Assembly: GCF_020169515.1 (NCBI RefSeq)
Contig: NZ_JAHMHW010000001.1
Span: 744,001 to 808,000, forward strand
From: Paenibacillus vietnamensis
GTDB taxonomy: Bacteria; Bacillota; Bacilli; Paenibacillales; Paenibacillaceae
DNA: 64,000 bases
Reading direction: 5' to 3'
The notes beneath the pieces were generated by a model. That model saw only the letters and a program-made list of their open reading frames with translations, had not been told where the DNA came from and made no database searches. This document shows positions 57,290 to 64,000 of the stretch, piece after piece. Positions within the stretch are counted from its first letter, which is position 1; each line of letters starts with the position of its first letter. Position numbers and translations under genes: made by a program.

Positions 57290-57541
57290 ATGTCAACTGT
57301 CCTTTCTAATTTTGCGACTTGGAAGCATTTTTTGGCCGACCGCGTTTCGCAAGCCAAGAAGATGGGAATGAACGAAGAAACGATTTCCAGTCTGGCTTAT
57401 GAAATCGGAGCTTTTCTCGACGAGAAAGTTGATCCGAAAAATGAGGAAGAACGGGTACTGAAAGAGCTTTGGGATGTGGGCGACGAGTCGGAGCGCAAAA
57501 CAATTGCCGCTTTGATGGTGAAGCTCGTTCTAAGAACCTAA
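57290..57541 (+). CDS. ymfJ: DUF3243 family protein YmfJ
   Basis: This 83-residue soluble protein matches the DUF3243 (YmfJ) family in length, sequence style (FATWKHFLADRVSQAKKMGM) and place between ymfI and ymfK. It is mainly helical and charged, with no membrane segment or known motif. An AGGAGG site precedes the ATG. The function is unknown. A strong terminator follows. Confidence 0.88.
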   Translation: MSTVLSNFATWKHFLADRVSQAKKMGMNEETISSLAYEIGAFLDEKVDPKNEEERVLKELWDVGDESERKTIAALMVKLVLRT

Positions 57542-57595
57542 GCTTAAGTTCAGCTCGATCGGTAACGGCATTTCGTCAACAGAAGCAGAAGCAGG

Positions 57596-57622
57596 AAAGC
57601 CTCCCACTAGGAGGCTTTTCTG
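57596..57622 (+). terminator. Terminator after ymfJ
   Basis: AAAGCCTCC and GGAGGCTTT form a perfect 9-bp stem with a CACTA loop, followed by TTCT. Confidence 0.8.
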
Positions 57623-57639
57623 CAATGTTTCTTTTTGGG

Positions 57640-57668
57640 TTGCAGGATTGTGACGAAAATTGTAGAAT
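57640..57668 (+). promoter_or_regulatory. Sigma-A-like promoter of ymfK
   Basis: TTGCAG and TAGAAT are 17 bp apart, just after the ymfJ terminator. The transcribed leader contains GGCGTAA and TTACGCC, which can pair as a hairpin (about 57682-57714). Confidence 0.5.
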
Positions 57669-57735
57669 TATGTTTTATGACGGGCGTAACGATCATATCG
57701 TATTTGCTTACGCCGAGATGAACAGGCTTAGGACG

Positions 57736-58512
57736 GTGACAGTTTTGGAGTCGAAACAATGGTATATGGAATACAAAATACATAAGAACCGCCCCGGATT
57801 GCTTGGGGATATCGCATCGCTGCTCGGTATGCTAGAGGTTAACATCATGACGATTAACGGGGTCGAGGACCGTACGCGCGGCATGCTTTTGCAAACGGAC
57901 GACGACGAGAAGATCGAGCTGCTTGGCAAAATGCTCCAAAAAGTCGATAATATTACCGTAAACAAACTGAGAACGCCTACAATCGTCGATATATTGGCGG
58001 TTCGCCACGGACGATACATCGAGCGAGATTCCGACGACCGGAAGACTTTCCGGTTTACGAGGGACGAGCTCGGCATTCTGGTTGATTTTTTGGGAGAAGT
58101 GTTTAAGCGCGACGGCAATCAGGTTATAGGTTTGAGAGGAATGCCCCGCGTAGGAAAGACGGAATCGATTATCGCCGGCAGCGTATGCTCGAATAAGCGC
58201 TGGACCTTCGTTTCCTCGACGCTGCTAAGGCAAACGGTGAGAAGCCAGCTTTCCGAGGATGAAATGCAGCCTAATAATATTTTTATTATCGACGGAATCG
58301 TGAGCACGATCCGTTCCAATGAGAAACATTACGGATTGCTTCAGGAAATTATGGCGATGCCTTCGACCAAGGTCATCGAGCATCCCGATATTTTCGTCAA
58401 GGAGTCCAATTTCGATTACAGCCATTTCGATATCATTATAGAACTGCGCAATACGCCGGATGAAGAGATAACCTATGAATCATTCACTGCTAACTATACA
58501 GACGATTTCTAA
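57736..58512 (+). CDS. ymfK: DUF3388 protein YmfK (ACT-like domain plus P-loop)
   Basis: The 258 residues match the DUF3388 (YmfK) family. The N-terminal part (about 8-75) resembles an ACT domain, with MEYKIHKNRPGLLGDIASLL and INGVEDRTRGMLL. The C-terminal part has a Walker A-like GMPRVGKTES near 130 and IFIIDGIV as a possible Walker B, suggesting nucleotide binding. The start is uncertain: GTG here or TTG nine bases later (LESKQWYMEYKI). An open frame further upstream crosses the terminator and is not used. The biological role is unknown. Confidence 0.82.
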   Translation: MTVLESKQWYMEYKIHKNRPGLLGDIASLLGMLEVNIMTINGVEDRTRGMLLQTDDDEKIELLGKMLQKVDNITVNKLRTPTIVDILAVRHGRYIERDSDDRKTFRFTRDELGILVDFLGEVFKRDGNQVIGLRGMPRVGKTESIIAGSVCSNKRWTFVSSTLLRQTVRSQLSEDEMQPNNIFIIDGIVSTIRSNEKHYGLLQEIMAMPSTKVIEHPDIFVKESNFDYSHFDIIIELRNTPDEEITYESFTANYTDDF

Positions 58513-58530
58513 TCGGAAGGAGGCCGTCTT

Positions 58531-59499
58531 ATGTCTGAATTAGGCGAACTGCTAAAACAAGCAAGACAAGAGCGAGGATTATCGCTGGACGATATTCAAG
58601 AAACGACGAAAATTAGGAAAAGGTATCTTGAAGCCCTAGAAAGCGGGGATCATACTGTACTGCCCGGAGCTTTCTATGTCCGTGCTTTCGTGAAAAACTA
58701 CTCCGAAGCGGTCGGACTCGACTATGAAGAGGTGCTTCGGCTCTATCAGCATGAGGTGCCCGCCGCCCCGGTGGAGCAAACGGCCGACCCGATTCCGGCC
58801 AGAACGCCCCGGCGCGTCAAGTCCCAGTCTTCCGAGCATTTAGGGAAGATCGGATTTAATGTGATGATGTGGTCCTTCCTCATTCTGATCGTTGTGGTCG
58901 TATGGGTGTTTTTCATCAATAACAAGACGGAGGAGCCGAAAGCCGTTGACCAAAGCACTCCGATTACGGAGGCGTCGGAGCCGCCGGCCGTGGGTCCGAC
59001 CGACCAGACTGCCGAGAACGGCGCGACGACGACACCGGATGCGGAGACGGCCCCGCCGTCGCCGACACCTCCTCCTACGACGGTCACCTTCGGAAGCAAG
59101 GTCGGCAAAGCGGACCAATATAATATTGGGCCAGCCGGCAGCCACAAGGTAGAGATCAAGGTATCCGGAGGAAGAAACTGGGTCGAGGTGCGATCGGGCA
59201 GCAATACCGGCGAGAAGCTGTATTATCAAAACGCCGAAGACGGCGATGTGCAAACCTATGACTTGACAGGACCGATCTATATTAATGTCGGCCGGTCGGA
59301 TTTCAGCGAAATTACGGTTGACGGGGTATTAGTGCCGGACGGGGACCGCGCAGGCTCGAAGAAGCTGCTTCTTACACCTGTGGAAGCGGCAGAAGGCCCG
59401 ACGGGTGAAGCCGGCGCCGCACAGACTAGTGAGACTGGCTCCGCCCAGGCAGGAGCCGGACAGACCGGAGGGGAACAAGGCGGAGCGGCAGCCGAGTAG
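58531..59499 (+). CDS. rodZ: RodZ-like helix-turn-helix membrane protein (YmfM)
   Basis: RodZ links the MreB cytoskeleton to the cell-wall machinery. The 322 residues have an N-terminal helix-turn-helix (LLKQARQERGLSLDDIQETT, residues 8-70), one membrane helix (about 106-130), a Pro/Thr-rich linker and a C-terminal DUF4115 domain (about 185-275, GRNWVEVRSGSNTGEKLYY). The last 45 residues are Gly/Ala-rich low complexity. The place before pgsA matches B. subtilis ymfM. A GGAAGGAGG site precedes the ATG. Confidence 0.92.
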   Translation: MSELGELLKQARQERGLSLDDIQETTKIRKRYLEALESGDHTVLPGAFYVRAFVKNYSEAVGLDYEEVLRLYQHEVPAAPVEQTADPIPARTPRRVKSQSSEHLGKIGFNVMMWSFLILIVVVVWVFFINNKTEEPKAVDQSTPITEASEPPAVGPTDQTAENGATTTPDAETAPPSPTPPPTTVTFGSKVGKADQYNIGPAGSHKVEIKVSGGRNWVEVRSGSNTGEKLYYQNAEDGDVQTYDLTGPIYINVGRSDFSEITVDGVLVPDGDRAGSKKLLLTPVEAAEGPTGEAGAAQTSETGSAQAGAGQTGGEQGGAAAE

Positions 59500-59525
59500 C
59501 ATAATGGATTAAAGGAGAGGTAATT

Positions 59526-60020
59526 ATGGCATCGGAAAACGCATTTGACATTGTATCCAAGGTTGACATGCAGGAGCTCGCGAATGCGGTCAAGCAGGCC
59601 GAGCGAGAGATCGAAACACGTTTTGACTTCAAAGGAAGCAAAAGCAGCATCGAGCTTGAGAAGGAAGCGCTGATCGTGGCATCGGATGATGAGTACAAGC
59701 TCAAGAGCGTCATCGACATTTTGCTCTCCAAGATGGTAAAGCGAGGCGTTCCAATCAAAAATTTGGACTACGGCAAAGTCGAAGGAGCCTCGGGAGGTAC
59801 GGTTCGTCAGCGCATCAAGCTTAGACAGGGAATTGAACAGGACGTTGCGAAAAAAATCAATATTCTTATCCGTGATTCGAAAATTAAAGTGAAAAGCCAG
59901 ATTCAAGGCGATCAGGTGAGAGTGTCGGGCAAGAGCCTCGACGATTTGCAGGCGGTCATCAAGATGCTAAGGGAAGCGGATCTTCCTGTAGAGCTCCAGT
60001 TCACGAACTACCGCTCCTAA
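59526..60020 (+). CDS. yajQ: YajQ family nucleotide-binding protein
   Basis: YajQ proteins are small two-domain RRM-like proteins; some bind cyclic di-GMP, others have reported RNA or phage-related roles. The 164 residues are full length with [40 protein letters not shown] and [27 protein letters not shown] precedes the ATG. It is inserted between rodZ and pgsA, which are closer together in B. subtilis. A terminator follows. Confidence 0.94.
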   Translation: MASENAFDIVSKVDMQELANAVKQAEREIETRFDFKGSKSSIELEKEALIVASDDEYKLKSVIDILLSKMVKRGVPIKNLDYGKVEGASGGTVRQRIKLRQGIEQDVAKKINILIRDSKIKVKSQIQGDQVRVSGKSLDDLQAVIKMLREADLPVELQFTNYRS

Positions 60021-60027
60021 CGACTGA

Positions 60028-60067
60028 AGCTGCGTTTCCGGGAATAGATGAAACGAGGCTTTTCCTT
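60028..60067 (+). terminator. Terminator after yajQ
   Basis: AAGC and GTTTC pair with GAAAC and GCTT across a short internal loop, with a GGAATAGAT-type loop and TTTTCC after the stem. Confidence 0.7.
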
Positions 60068-60104
60068 ATGCCGCTTACCGCTCAAAGCATGGCAGGTGCC
60101 TGTT

Positions 60105-60133
60105 TTGACACGTGTAGGGGCTTGTATTATACT
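60105..60133 (+). promoter_or_regulatory. Sigma-A-like promoter of pgsA
   Basis: A perfect TTGACA and TATACT are separated by 17 bp, about 115 bp before pgsA. It is one of the strongest vegetative promoter matches in the window. Confidence 0.75.
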
Positions 60134-60169
60134 TGGTGAGATAAGGAAACGGAAGGATCTGGGTGATAT

Positions 60170-60253
60170 ATGAAATCGGGGTTGAAACACGACCGCGCAG
60201 CCGGCGCGGGCCGGGGCATTGCGTTTGATCGATTTAAGGAGGGAATTGTGTGA
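60170..60253 (+). CDS. Possible 27-residue leader peptide overlapping the pgsA start
   Basis: ATG after GGGTGA opens a 27-residue frame (starting MKSGLKHDRAAGAGRGIAF) whose stop overlaps the pgsA GTG start by four bases. The overlap and the promoter just upstream suggest translational coupling or a leader peptide. I recognise no family and composition does not decide. Chance is a fair alternative. Confidence 0.3.
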   Translation: MKSGLKHDRAAGAGRGIAFDRFKEGIV

Positions 60254-60825
60254 ATCTGGCGAACCGAATTACTTTAGCCAGAATATTTTTGGTGCCGGTT
60301 ATTATGTTTTTTCTGCTTATTAAAGTAGATTTGGGGTCGGTCAGCTTTTCGGACTTCTCCATTACATACAATCAGATTGCAGCGGCACTCATTTTTATTG
60401 TGGCAGCAAGCACAGACGGACTTGACGGGTATATCGCCCGCAAGAATAAGATCGTGACGAATTTGGGCAAGCTCCTGGATCCGCTCGCGGACAAGCTTCT
60501 TGTGGCTGCCGTACTGATTTCGCTGGTCGAGATGGATAAGCTGAACGCTTTGATCGCTATCGTGATCATCAGCCGCGAGTTCGCGGTCACCGGGCTGCGC
60601 CAGGTAGCGCTTCTTGAAGGCTCCGTCATGGCTGCGAGCAAATGGGGCAAATGGAAGACTGCCATCCAAATTACGATGATCATCGCTCTGCTCATCAACA
60701 ATTTCCCTTTTGCTTTTATCGATTTCCCGTTCGATGCCATTTCCAGCTGGGCGGCAGCGATTATTACCGTTTACTCTGGCATCGATTATTTCGTGAAGAA
60801 CAAGCATCTAATTCCGGTAGAATAA
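60250..60825 (+). CDS. pgsA: CDP-diacylglycerol-glycerol-3-phosphate 3-phosphatidyltransferase
   Basis: PgsA makes phosphatidylglycerophosphate from CDP-diacylglycerol (the product of CdsA) and glycerol 3-phosphate, leading to phosphatidylglycerol. The 191 residues begin NLANRITLARIFLVPVIMFF, have several membrane helices and the CDP-alcohol transferase signature spanning DGLDGYIARKNK and LGKLLDPLADK near residues 55-80. The GTG start follows AAGGAGGG. cinA follows after a terminator. Confidence 0.97.
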   Translation: MNLANRITLARIFLVPVIMFFLLIKVDLGSVSFSDFSITYNQIAAALIFIVAASTDGLDGYIARKNKIVTNLGKLLDPLADKLLVAAVLISLVEMDKLNALIAIVIISREFAVTGLRQVALLEGSVMAASKWGKWKTAIQITMIIALLINNFPFAFIDFPFDAISSWAAAIITVYSGIDYFVKNKHLIPVE

Positions 60826-60836
60826 GGTTGTTCGAG

Positions 60837-60869
60837 AGCATCTTTCCGTACCCGCGGAAGGATGCTTTT
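60837..60869 (+). terminator. Terminator after pgsA
   Basis: AGCATCTTTCCG pairs with CGGAAGGATGCT (one wobble) around a six-base loop, followed by TTTTG. Confidence 0.8.
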
Positions 60870-60937
60870 GCATATAAATTGTTGAAATAAAGAGTTTGTA
60901 GCCAGAATCCATTTGACTTAGGAGCTGAACGAAAAAG

Positions 60938-62185
60938 ATGAAAGCTGAAATAATCGCTGTCGGAACAGAGCTGCTATTGGGCCAAATCGTGAATACGAAC
61001 GCACAGTATTTGTCGCAAAGTCTTGCCGGACTCGGCATCGACGTCTATTTCCAGACGGTTGTCGGGGACAATCCCCAGCGGCTGCGTCAAGCGATCGAAA
61101 TCGGCAGAAGCCGGGCGGAGCTGCTTGTTTTTACGGGAGGGCTGGGCCCTACACAGGATGACTTGACCAAGGACGTGCTTGCTGATTATTTGCAGCGCGG
61201 CCTCGTGCTGCATCAGCCTTCGATGGACAAAATCGAGCATTTATTCAGCTCCCGGGGCGTTCATATGGTCGAAAGCAACCGGCGCCAGGCGCTTATTCTT
61301 GAAGGAAGCGTCCCCCTTGAGAACACGGCTGGTCTCGCTGTCGGCAACGGCATTTCCGAAGGAGGCACCCATTATTTGCTGCTTCCGGGACCGCCTAAGG
61401 AAATGAAGCCGATGATGGAAGAGGCGGGACTTGCATTTCTGCAAAGCATTCTTACGGATCAAAAACCGCTGTATTCCCGGCTGCTAAAATTTGCCGGCGT
61501 AGGCGAATCGAGTCTCGAAGCCAAGCTGCTCGACCTGATCGAGAGTCAGATCGATCCGACGATTGCTCCGTACGCCAAAGAGGGCGAGGTGGCGATCCGG
61601 GTGTCGACGAAAGCCGGCGCGCAGCTTGAAGCCGACCGGAAAATCGATCAGACCGTCGAGAAAATCAAGGAACGAGCCGGGGAGTATTTGTACGCTCAGA
61701 CGGATATTCCGATCGAAGAGGAAATTGTGCGTCTTCTCAGAGCGACCAAACGCAAGCTCGCGAGCGCCGAAAGCTGCAGCGGGGGACTGCTGGCCGAGCT
61801 GATTACGAACATACCCGGGAGCAGCGGTGAGTATACAGGCGGCGTTGTCACCTATACCAACATGATGAAGCACAAGCTGCTGGGCATTCCCCTTTCCCAG
61901 CTCGAAGGCGAGGGTGCGCCGGGAGCGATCAGCGAATCGACGGCGGCATTAATGGCTGAAAGGGTACGGGAACTGTCTAACGCGGATTTCGGCATCTCGC
62001 TGACGGGTGTGGCCGGACCCGCGGAGTCGGAAGGAAAGCCGGTGGGGCTTGTTTATTTCGGAGTGTCGGAGCGCGGAAAGGCGACTGTCGTACATACGAT
62101 GCATTTGAGCGGAGACCGTTCCATGATCCGCATCAGAGCCGTGAAGGCCGCTTTTTACCGCTTATGGCTCAGCTTGCGTGACTAG
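60938..62185 (+). CDS. cinA: CinA family nicotinamide-nucleotide amidohydrolase
   Basis: CinA combines a MoCF/COG1058 N-terminal domain (ADP-ribose pyrophosphatase in some members; AEIIAVGTELLLGQIVNTNA, VFTGGLGPTQDD) with a C-terminal NMN deamidase domain (about 255-410; LASAESCSGGLLAELITNIP, GVAGPAESEGKPVGLVYFG). The 415 residues are full length. The family recycles pyridine nucleotides and is linked to competence by its place before recA. Its ribosome binding site (TAGGAG) lies about 14 bp before the ATG. Confidence 0.95.
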   Translation: MKAEIIAVGTELLLGQIVNTNAQYLSQSLAGLGIDVYFQTVVGDNPQRLRQAIEIGRSRAELLVFTGGLGPTQDDLTKDVLADYLQRGLVLHQPSMDKIEHLFSSRGVHMVESNRRQALILEGSVPLENTAGLAVGNGISEGGTHYLLLPGPPKEMKPMMEEAGLAFLQSILTDQKPLYSRLLKFAGVGESSLEAKLLDLIESQIDPTIAPYAKEGEVAIRVSTKAGAQLEADRKIDQTVEKIKERAGEYLYAQTDIPIEEEIVRLLRATKRKLASAESCSGGLLAELITNIPGSSGEYTGGVVTYTNMMKHKLLGIPLSQLEGEGAPGAISESTAALMAERVRELSNADFGISLTGVAGPAESEGKPVGLVYFGVSERGKATVVHTMHLSGDRSMIRIRAVKAAFYRLWLSLRD

Positions 62186-62225
62186 CCGGTTAACTCGAGC
62201 CGCGCTATCCAACTCCAAAAAAATG

Positions 62226-62254
62226 TTGAAAAATGTCGTACAAGCGTCTATAAT
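62226..62254 (+). promoter_or_regulatory. Strong sigma-A-like promoter in the cinA-recA gap
   Basis: TTGAAA and a perfect TATAAT are 17 bp apart. Transcription would start near 62261 and meet a terminator-like hairpin within about 50 bases. Confidence 0.6.
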
Positions 62255-62273
62255 AAGAATCAGTTATCGGAAG

Positions 62274-62308
62274 AACCGTGGCGAAGATTACTTTGCTGCG
62301 GTTTTTTT
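62274..62308 (+). terminator. Terminator or attenuator upstream of recA
   Basis: AACCGTGGC pairs with GCTGCGGTT (two adjacent G:T pairs), followed by a run of seven or more T. It can end cinA transcripts and any transcript from the promoter just upstream. Confidence 0.7.
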
Positions 62309-62337
62309 ATGTCCATTTGACGGGCTGAAGCAAAAGG

Positions 62338-62351
62338 CGAATGTATGTTCG
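62338..62351 (+). promoter_or_regulatory. LexA-like SOS box of recA
   Basis: CGAATGTATGTTCG matches 12 of 14 positions of the Gram-positive LexA (DinR) box CGAACATATGTTCG. It lies 11 bp before the -35 of the nearest recA promoter, where bound LexA could hinder RNA polymerase. Confidence 0.65.
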
Positions 62352-62361
62352 AAAAAAATGC

Positions 62362-62390
62362 TTGGCAACTCGTCCGAAACAAGGTATCAT
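62362..62390 (+). promoter_or_regulatory. recA promoter
   Basis: TTGGCA and TATCAT are 17 bp apart, ending about 30 bp before the recA start codon and just downstream of the LexA-like box. Confidence 0.55.
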
Positions 62391-62421
62391 AACATTATAA
62401 ATGATGAAGGATGTGAGTTTC

Positions 62422-63474
62422 TTGTCGGATCGTCGCGCTGCGTTAGAAATGGCTTTACGTCAAATTGAGAAGCAATTTGGTAAAGGCTCCATCATGAAAC
62501 TGGGTGAATCAACACACATGCAGGTAGAAACCGTGCCTAGCGGTTCGCTTGCTCTAGATATTGCATTGGGTATCGGCGGCCTGCCGCGCGGACGCGTTAT
62601 TGAGGTGTACGGACCGGAATCGTCCGGTAAGACGACGGTCGCACTTCACGCTATTGCCGAGGTGCAGCGCATTGGCGGACAGGCCGCTTTCATCGATGCG
62701 GAGCATGCGCTTGATCCGCTTTACGCCAGCAAGCTTGGCGTCAACATCGACGAATTGCTGCTTTCCCAGCCTGATACAGGCGAGCAGGCATTGGAAATTG
62801 CCGAGGCGCTCGTACGAAGCGGCGCGGTTGATATTATCGTCATCGACTCCGTTGCGGCGCTTGTACCGAAAGCTGAAATCGAAGGCGATATGGGCGATTC
62901 CCATGTCGGTCTTCAGGCTCGTCTAATGTCGCAAGCGCTGCGTAAGCTTTCCGGCGCAATTGCGAAGTCCAAAACTATCGCGATTTTCATTAACCAATTG
63001 CGTGAGAAGGTCGGCGTCATGTTCGGCAACCCTGAGACAACGCCGGGCGGCCGTGCGCTCAAGTTCTATTCCAGCGTGCGTCTGGACGTGCGCCGTATCG
63101 AGACTTTGAAGCAGGGCAATGACATGGTCGGCAACCGCACGCGAATTAAAGTGGTGAAGAACAAAGTAGCTCCGCCATTTAAGCAAGCGGAAATCGACAT
63201 TATGTATGGTGAAGGGATCTCCAAAGAAGGCACGCTGATCGATATGGGCGTTGAAATGGATATCGTGCAGAAGAGCGGTGCCTGGTTCTCTTATAACGGC
63301 GAGCGCTTGGGTCAAGGCCGAGAGAATGCGAAGCAGTTTTTGAAGGACCATACGGAAATTGCGGCCGTTATCGAGAAGCAAATCCGTGAAGCAAGCAATT
63401 TGTCCGCGGCTGCTGCGCAGGCGAATTTCAAGCCGGATGAGGACGAGGACGAAGAGTTCGAAGATTTGGAATAA
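62422..63474 (+). CDS. recA: Recombinase RecA
   Basis: RecA drives homologous strand exchange and activates LexA self-cleavage in the SOS response. The 350 residues have the N-terminal helix ([20 protein letters not shown]), Walker A GPESSGKT at residues 64-71, [20 protein letters not shown] with Walker B, loop L2 near [20 protein letters not shown] and an acidic C-terminal tail ([12 protein letters not shown]). The TTG giving LSDRRAAL after GAAGGATGTGA is the likely start; in-frame ATG codons seven codons earlier are less well placed. Confidence 0.97.
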   Translation: MSDRRAALEMALRQIEKQFGKGSIMKLGESTHMQVETVPSGSLALDIALGIGGLPRGRVIEVYGPESSGKTTVALHAIAEVQRIGGQAAFIDAEHALDPLYASKLGVNIDELLLSQPDTGEQALEIAEALVRSGAVDIIVIDSVAALVPKAEIEGDMGDSHVGLQARLMSQALRKLSGAIAKSKTIAIFINQLREKVGVMFGNPETTPGGRALKFYSSVRLDVRRIETLKQGNDMVGNRTRIKVVKNKVAPPFKQAEIDIMYGEGISKEGTLIDMGVEMDIVQKSGAWFSYNGERLGQGRENAKQFLKDHTEIAAVIEKQIREASNLSAAAAQANFKPDEDEDEEFEDLE

Positions 63475-63499
63475 TCGCAAGAATCAACATCTATTACAG

Positions 63500-63535
63500 C
63501 TTCGCCGTTCCTGCAGGAACGGCGAAGTTGTGTTT
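63500..63535 (+). terminator. Terminator after recA
   Basis: CTTCGCCGTTCC and GGAACGGCGAAG form a perfect 12-bp stem with a TGCA loop, followed by TTGTGTTT. Confidence 0.85.
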
Positions 63536-63552
63536 AGGGAGCAAAACGCGGG

Positions 63553-64000
63553 GTGGACAGCATCGAATGGGTTGGAGAAGAGGAACGGATGATCTTATCC
63601 GTCCGGACGGACAAGAAGGACCGGAAGCTTTATCATCTGTTTGCAGAGTCGGAAGTGCCGCTGATTTCCGTTCACGAAGACATTTTGATACGCTACCGTC
63701 TCATGAAGGGACAGCTGCTCACGGCCGGGCAGGCGGCTGAAATCCGGAGGGAAGACGAGCGTTACCGCGCTTATATACTGGCAATCGGCTATCTGGGCTT
63801 CAAGCCAAGGACGAGAAAGCAAATCCAGCAGTACTTAAGCCGCAAGGAATTTGAAGAATCCAATATTCAATACGCGCTCGAGCGTTTAGAATCCGAGCAT
63901 ATTGTTGATGATGAACAATATGCTCGCCAATTCGCGGCAGGCCGATTGAGAAACAGCTCAAAGGGACGTCTATGGATTAAGCAGGAGCTAAGGCAAAGAG
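63553..64000 (+). CDS. recX: Regulatory protein RecX (3'-truncated by window edge)
   Basis: RecX binds RecA filaments and modulates recombination. About 149 residues are visible. They include SVRTDKKDRKLYHLF, ISVHEDILIRYRLMKGQLL, AILAIGYLGFKPRTRKQ-like segments (YILAIGYLGFKPRTRKQIQQ) and RLESEHIVDDEQYARQFAAG, all typical of RecX three-helix repeats. The frame is open at the window edge, where the text continues KGRLWIKQELRQR. The start is uncertain: this GTG (AGGGAG 11 bp upstream) or an ATG 36 bases later (GAGG five bp upstream). Confidence 0.92.
   Translation, partial: MDSIEWVGEEERMILSVRTDKKDRKLYHLFAESEVPLISVHEDILIRYRLMKGQLLTAGQAAEIRREDERYRAYILAIGYLGFKPRTRKQIQQYLSRKEFEESNIQYALERLESEHIVDDEQYARQFAAGRLRNSSKGRLWIKQELRQR

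Noticed and set aside
57469..57735. N-terminal extension of ymfK
   Set aside because: It overlaps ymfJ, the terminator and the ymfK promoter; the family N-terminus begins near KQWYMEYKI.

Overview
The window is a chromosomal segment of an endospore-forming, flagellated member of the Bacillota, most likely Paenibacillaceae (Paenibacillus/Cohnella-like). The evidence is gene order, which follows the Bacillus subtilis fla/che-to-recA region almost gene for gene, moderate GC content, sporulation genes (dpaAB, spoIIIE-type ftsK, a sleB-like hydrolase), strong AGGAGG ribosome binding sites and frequent TTG/GTG starts. Every gene is on the + strand. I see no rRNA, tRNA, insertion sequence, prophage or CRISPR array. 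The window is open at both ends: fliP lacks its 5' end and recX lacks its 3' end.

Layout: (1) about 1-14.5 kb, the distal fla/che operon: export gate (fliP, fliQ, fliR, flhB, flhA), flagellar number and placement control (flhF, flhG), chemotaxis (cheB, cheA, cheW, cheC, cheD), a small membrane protein, sigD and a FapA-like gene. (2) 14.5-15.6 kb, two small membrane-anchored proteins. (3) 15.6-28.7 kb, translation and envelope genes: rpsB, tsf, pyrH, frr, uppS, cdsA, dxr, rseP, proS, polC. (4) 28.7-37.1 kb, the nusA-infB operon: rimP, nusA, rnpM, a L7Ae-like gene, infB, rbfA, nrnA, truB, ribF. (5) 37.1-42.8 kb, rpsO, pnp, a YlxY-type deacetylase-like protein, an M16 peptidase and dut. (6) 42.8-46.9 kb, dipicolinate and lysine synthesis: dpaA, dpaB, a decayed asd remnant, dapG, dapA. 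(7) 47-53.8 kb, an RNase J, tepA, ylzJ, spoIIIE/ftsK and a sleB-like hydrolase. (8) 53.8-64 kb, ymfF, ymfH, ymfI, ymfJ, ymfK, rodZ, yajQ, pgsA, cinA, recA and recX.

The genes cooperate in three main ways. The first block builds the flagellar export apparatus and the adaptation system of chemotaxis. The middle blocks supply ribosome assembly, translation factors, RNA decay, isoprenoid and phospholipid precursors and DNA replication. The dpa/dap block and the spoIIIE and sleB genes serve spore formation and germination. Promoter-like sequences agree with this: a sigma-K-like site precedes dpaA, a sigma-G-like site precedes the sleB-like gene, and sigma-A-like sites precede the housekeeping transcription units. 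A LexA-like box lies upstream of recA.

Most of the window is ordinary conserved core genome and I found no convincing new multi-gene system. The most notable observations are a multiply frameshifted, N-terminally deleted asd exactly where asd sits in Bacillus; a strong promoter followed about 20 bp later by a terminator in the cinA-recA gap; an unexplained leader of about 275 nt before the RNase J gene with a possible small ORF; a 27-codon ORF overlapping the pgsA start; a short archaeal/eukaryal-type ProRS at the usual proS locus; and a YlxY-like deacetylase that lacks the usual metal-binding aspartates.
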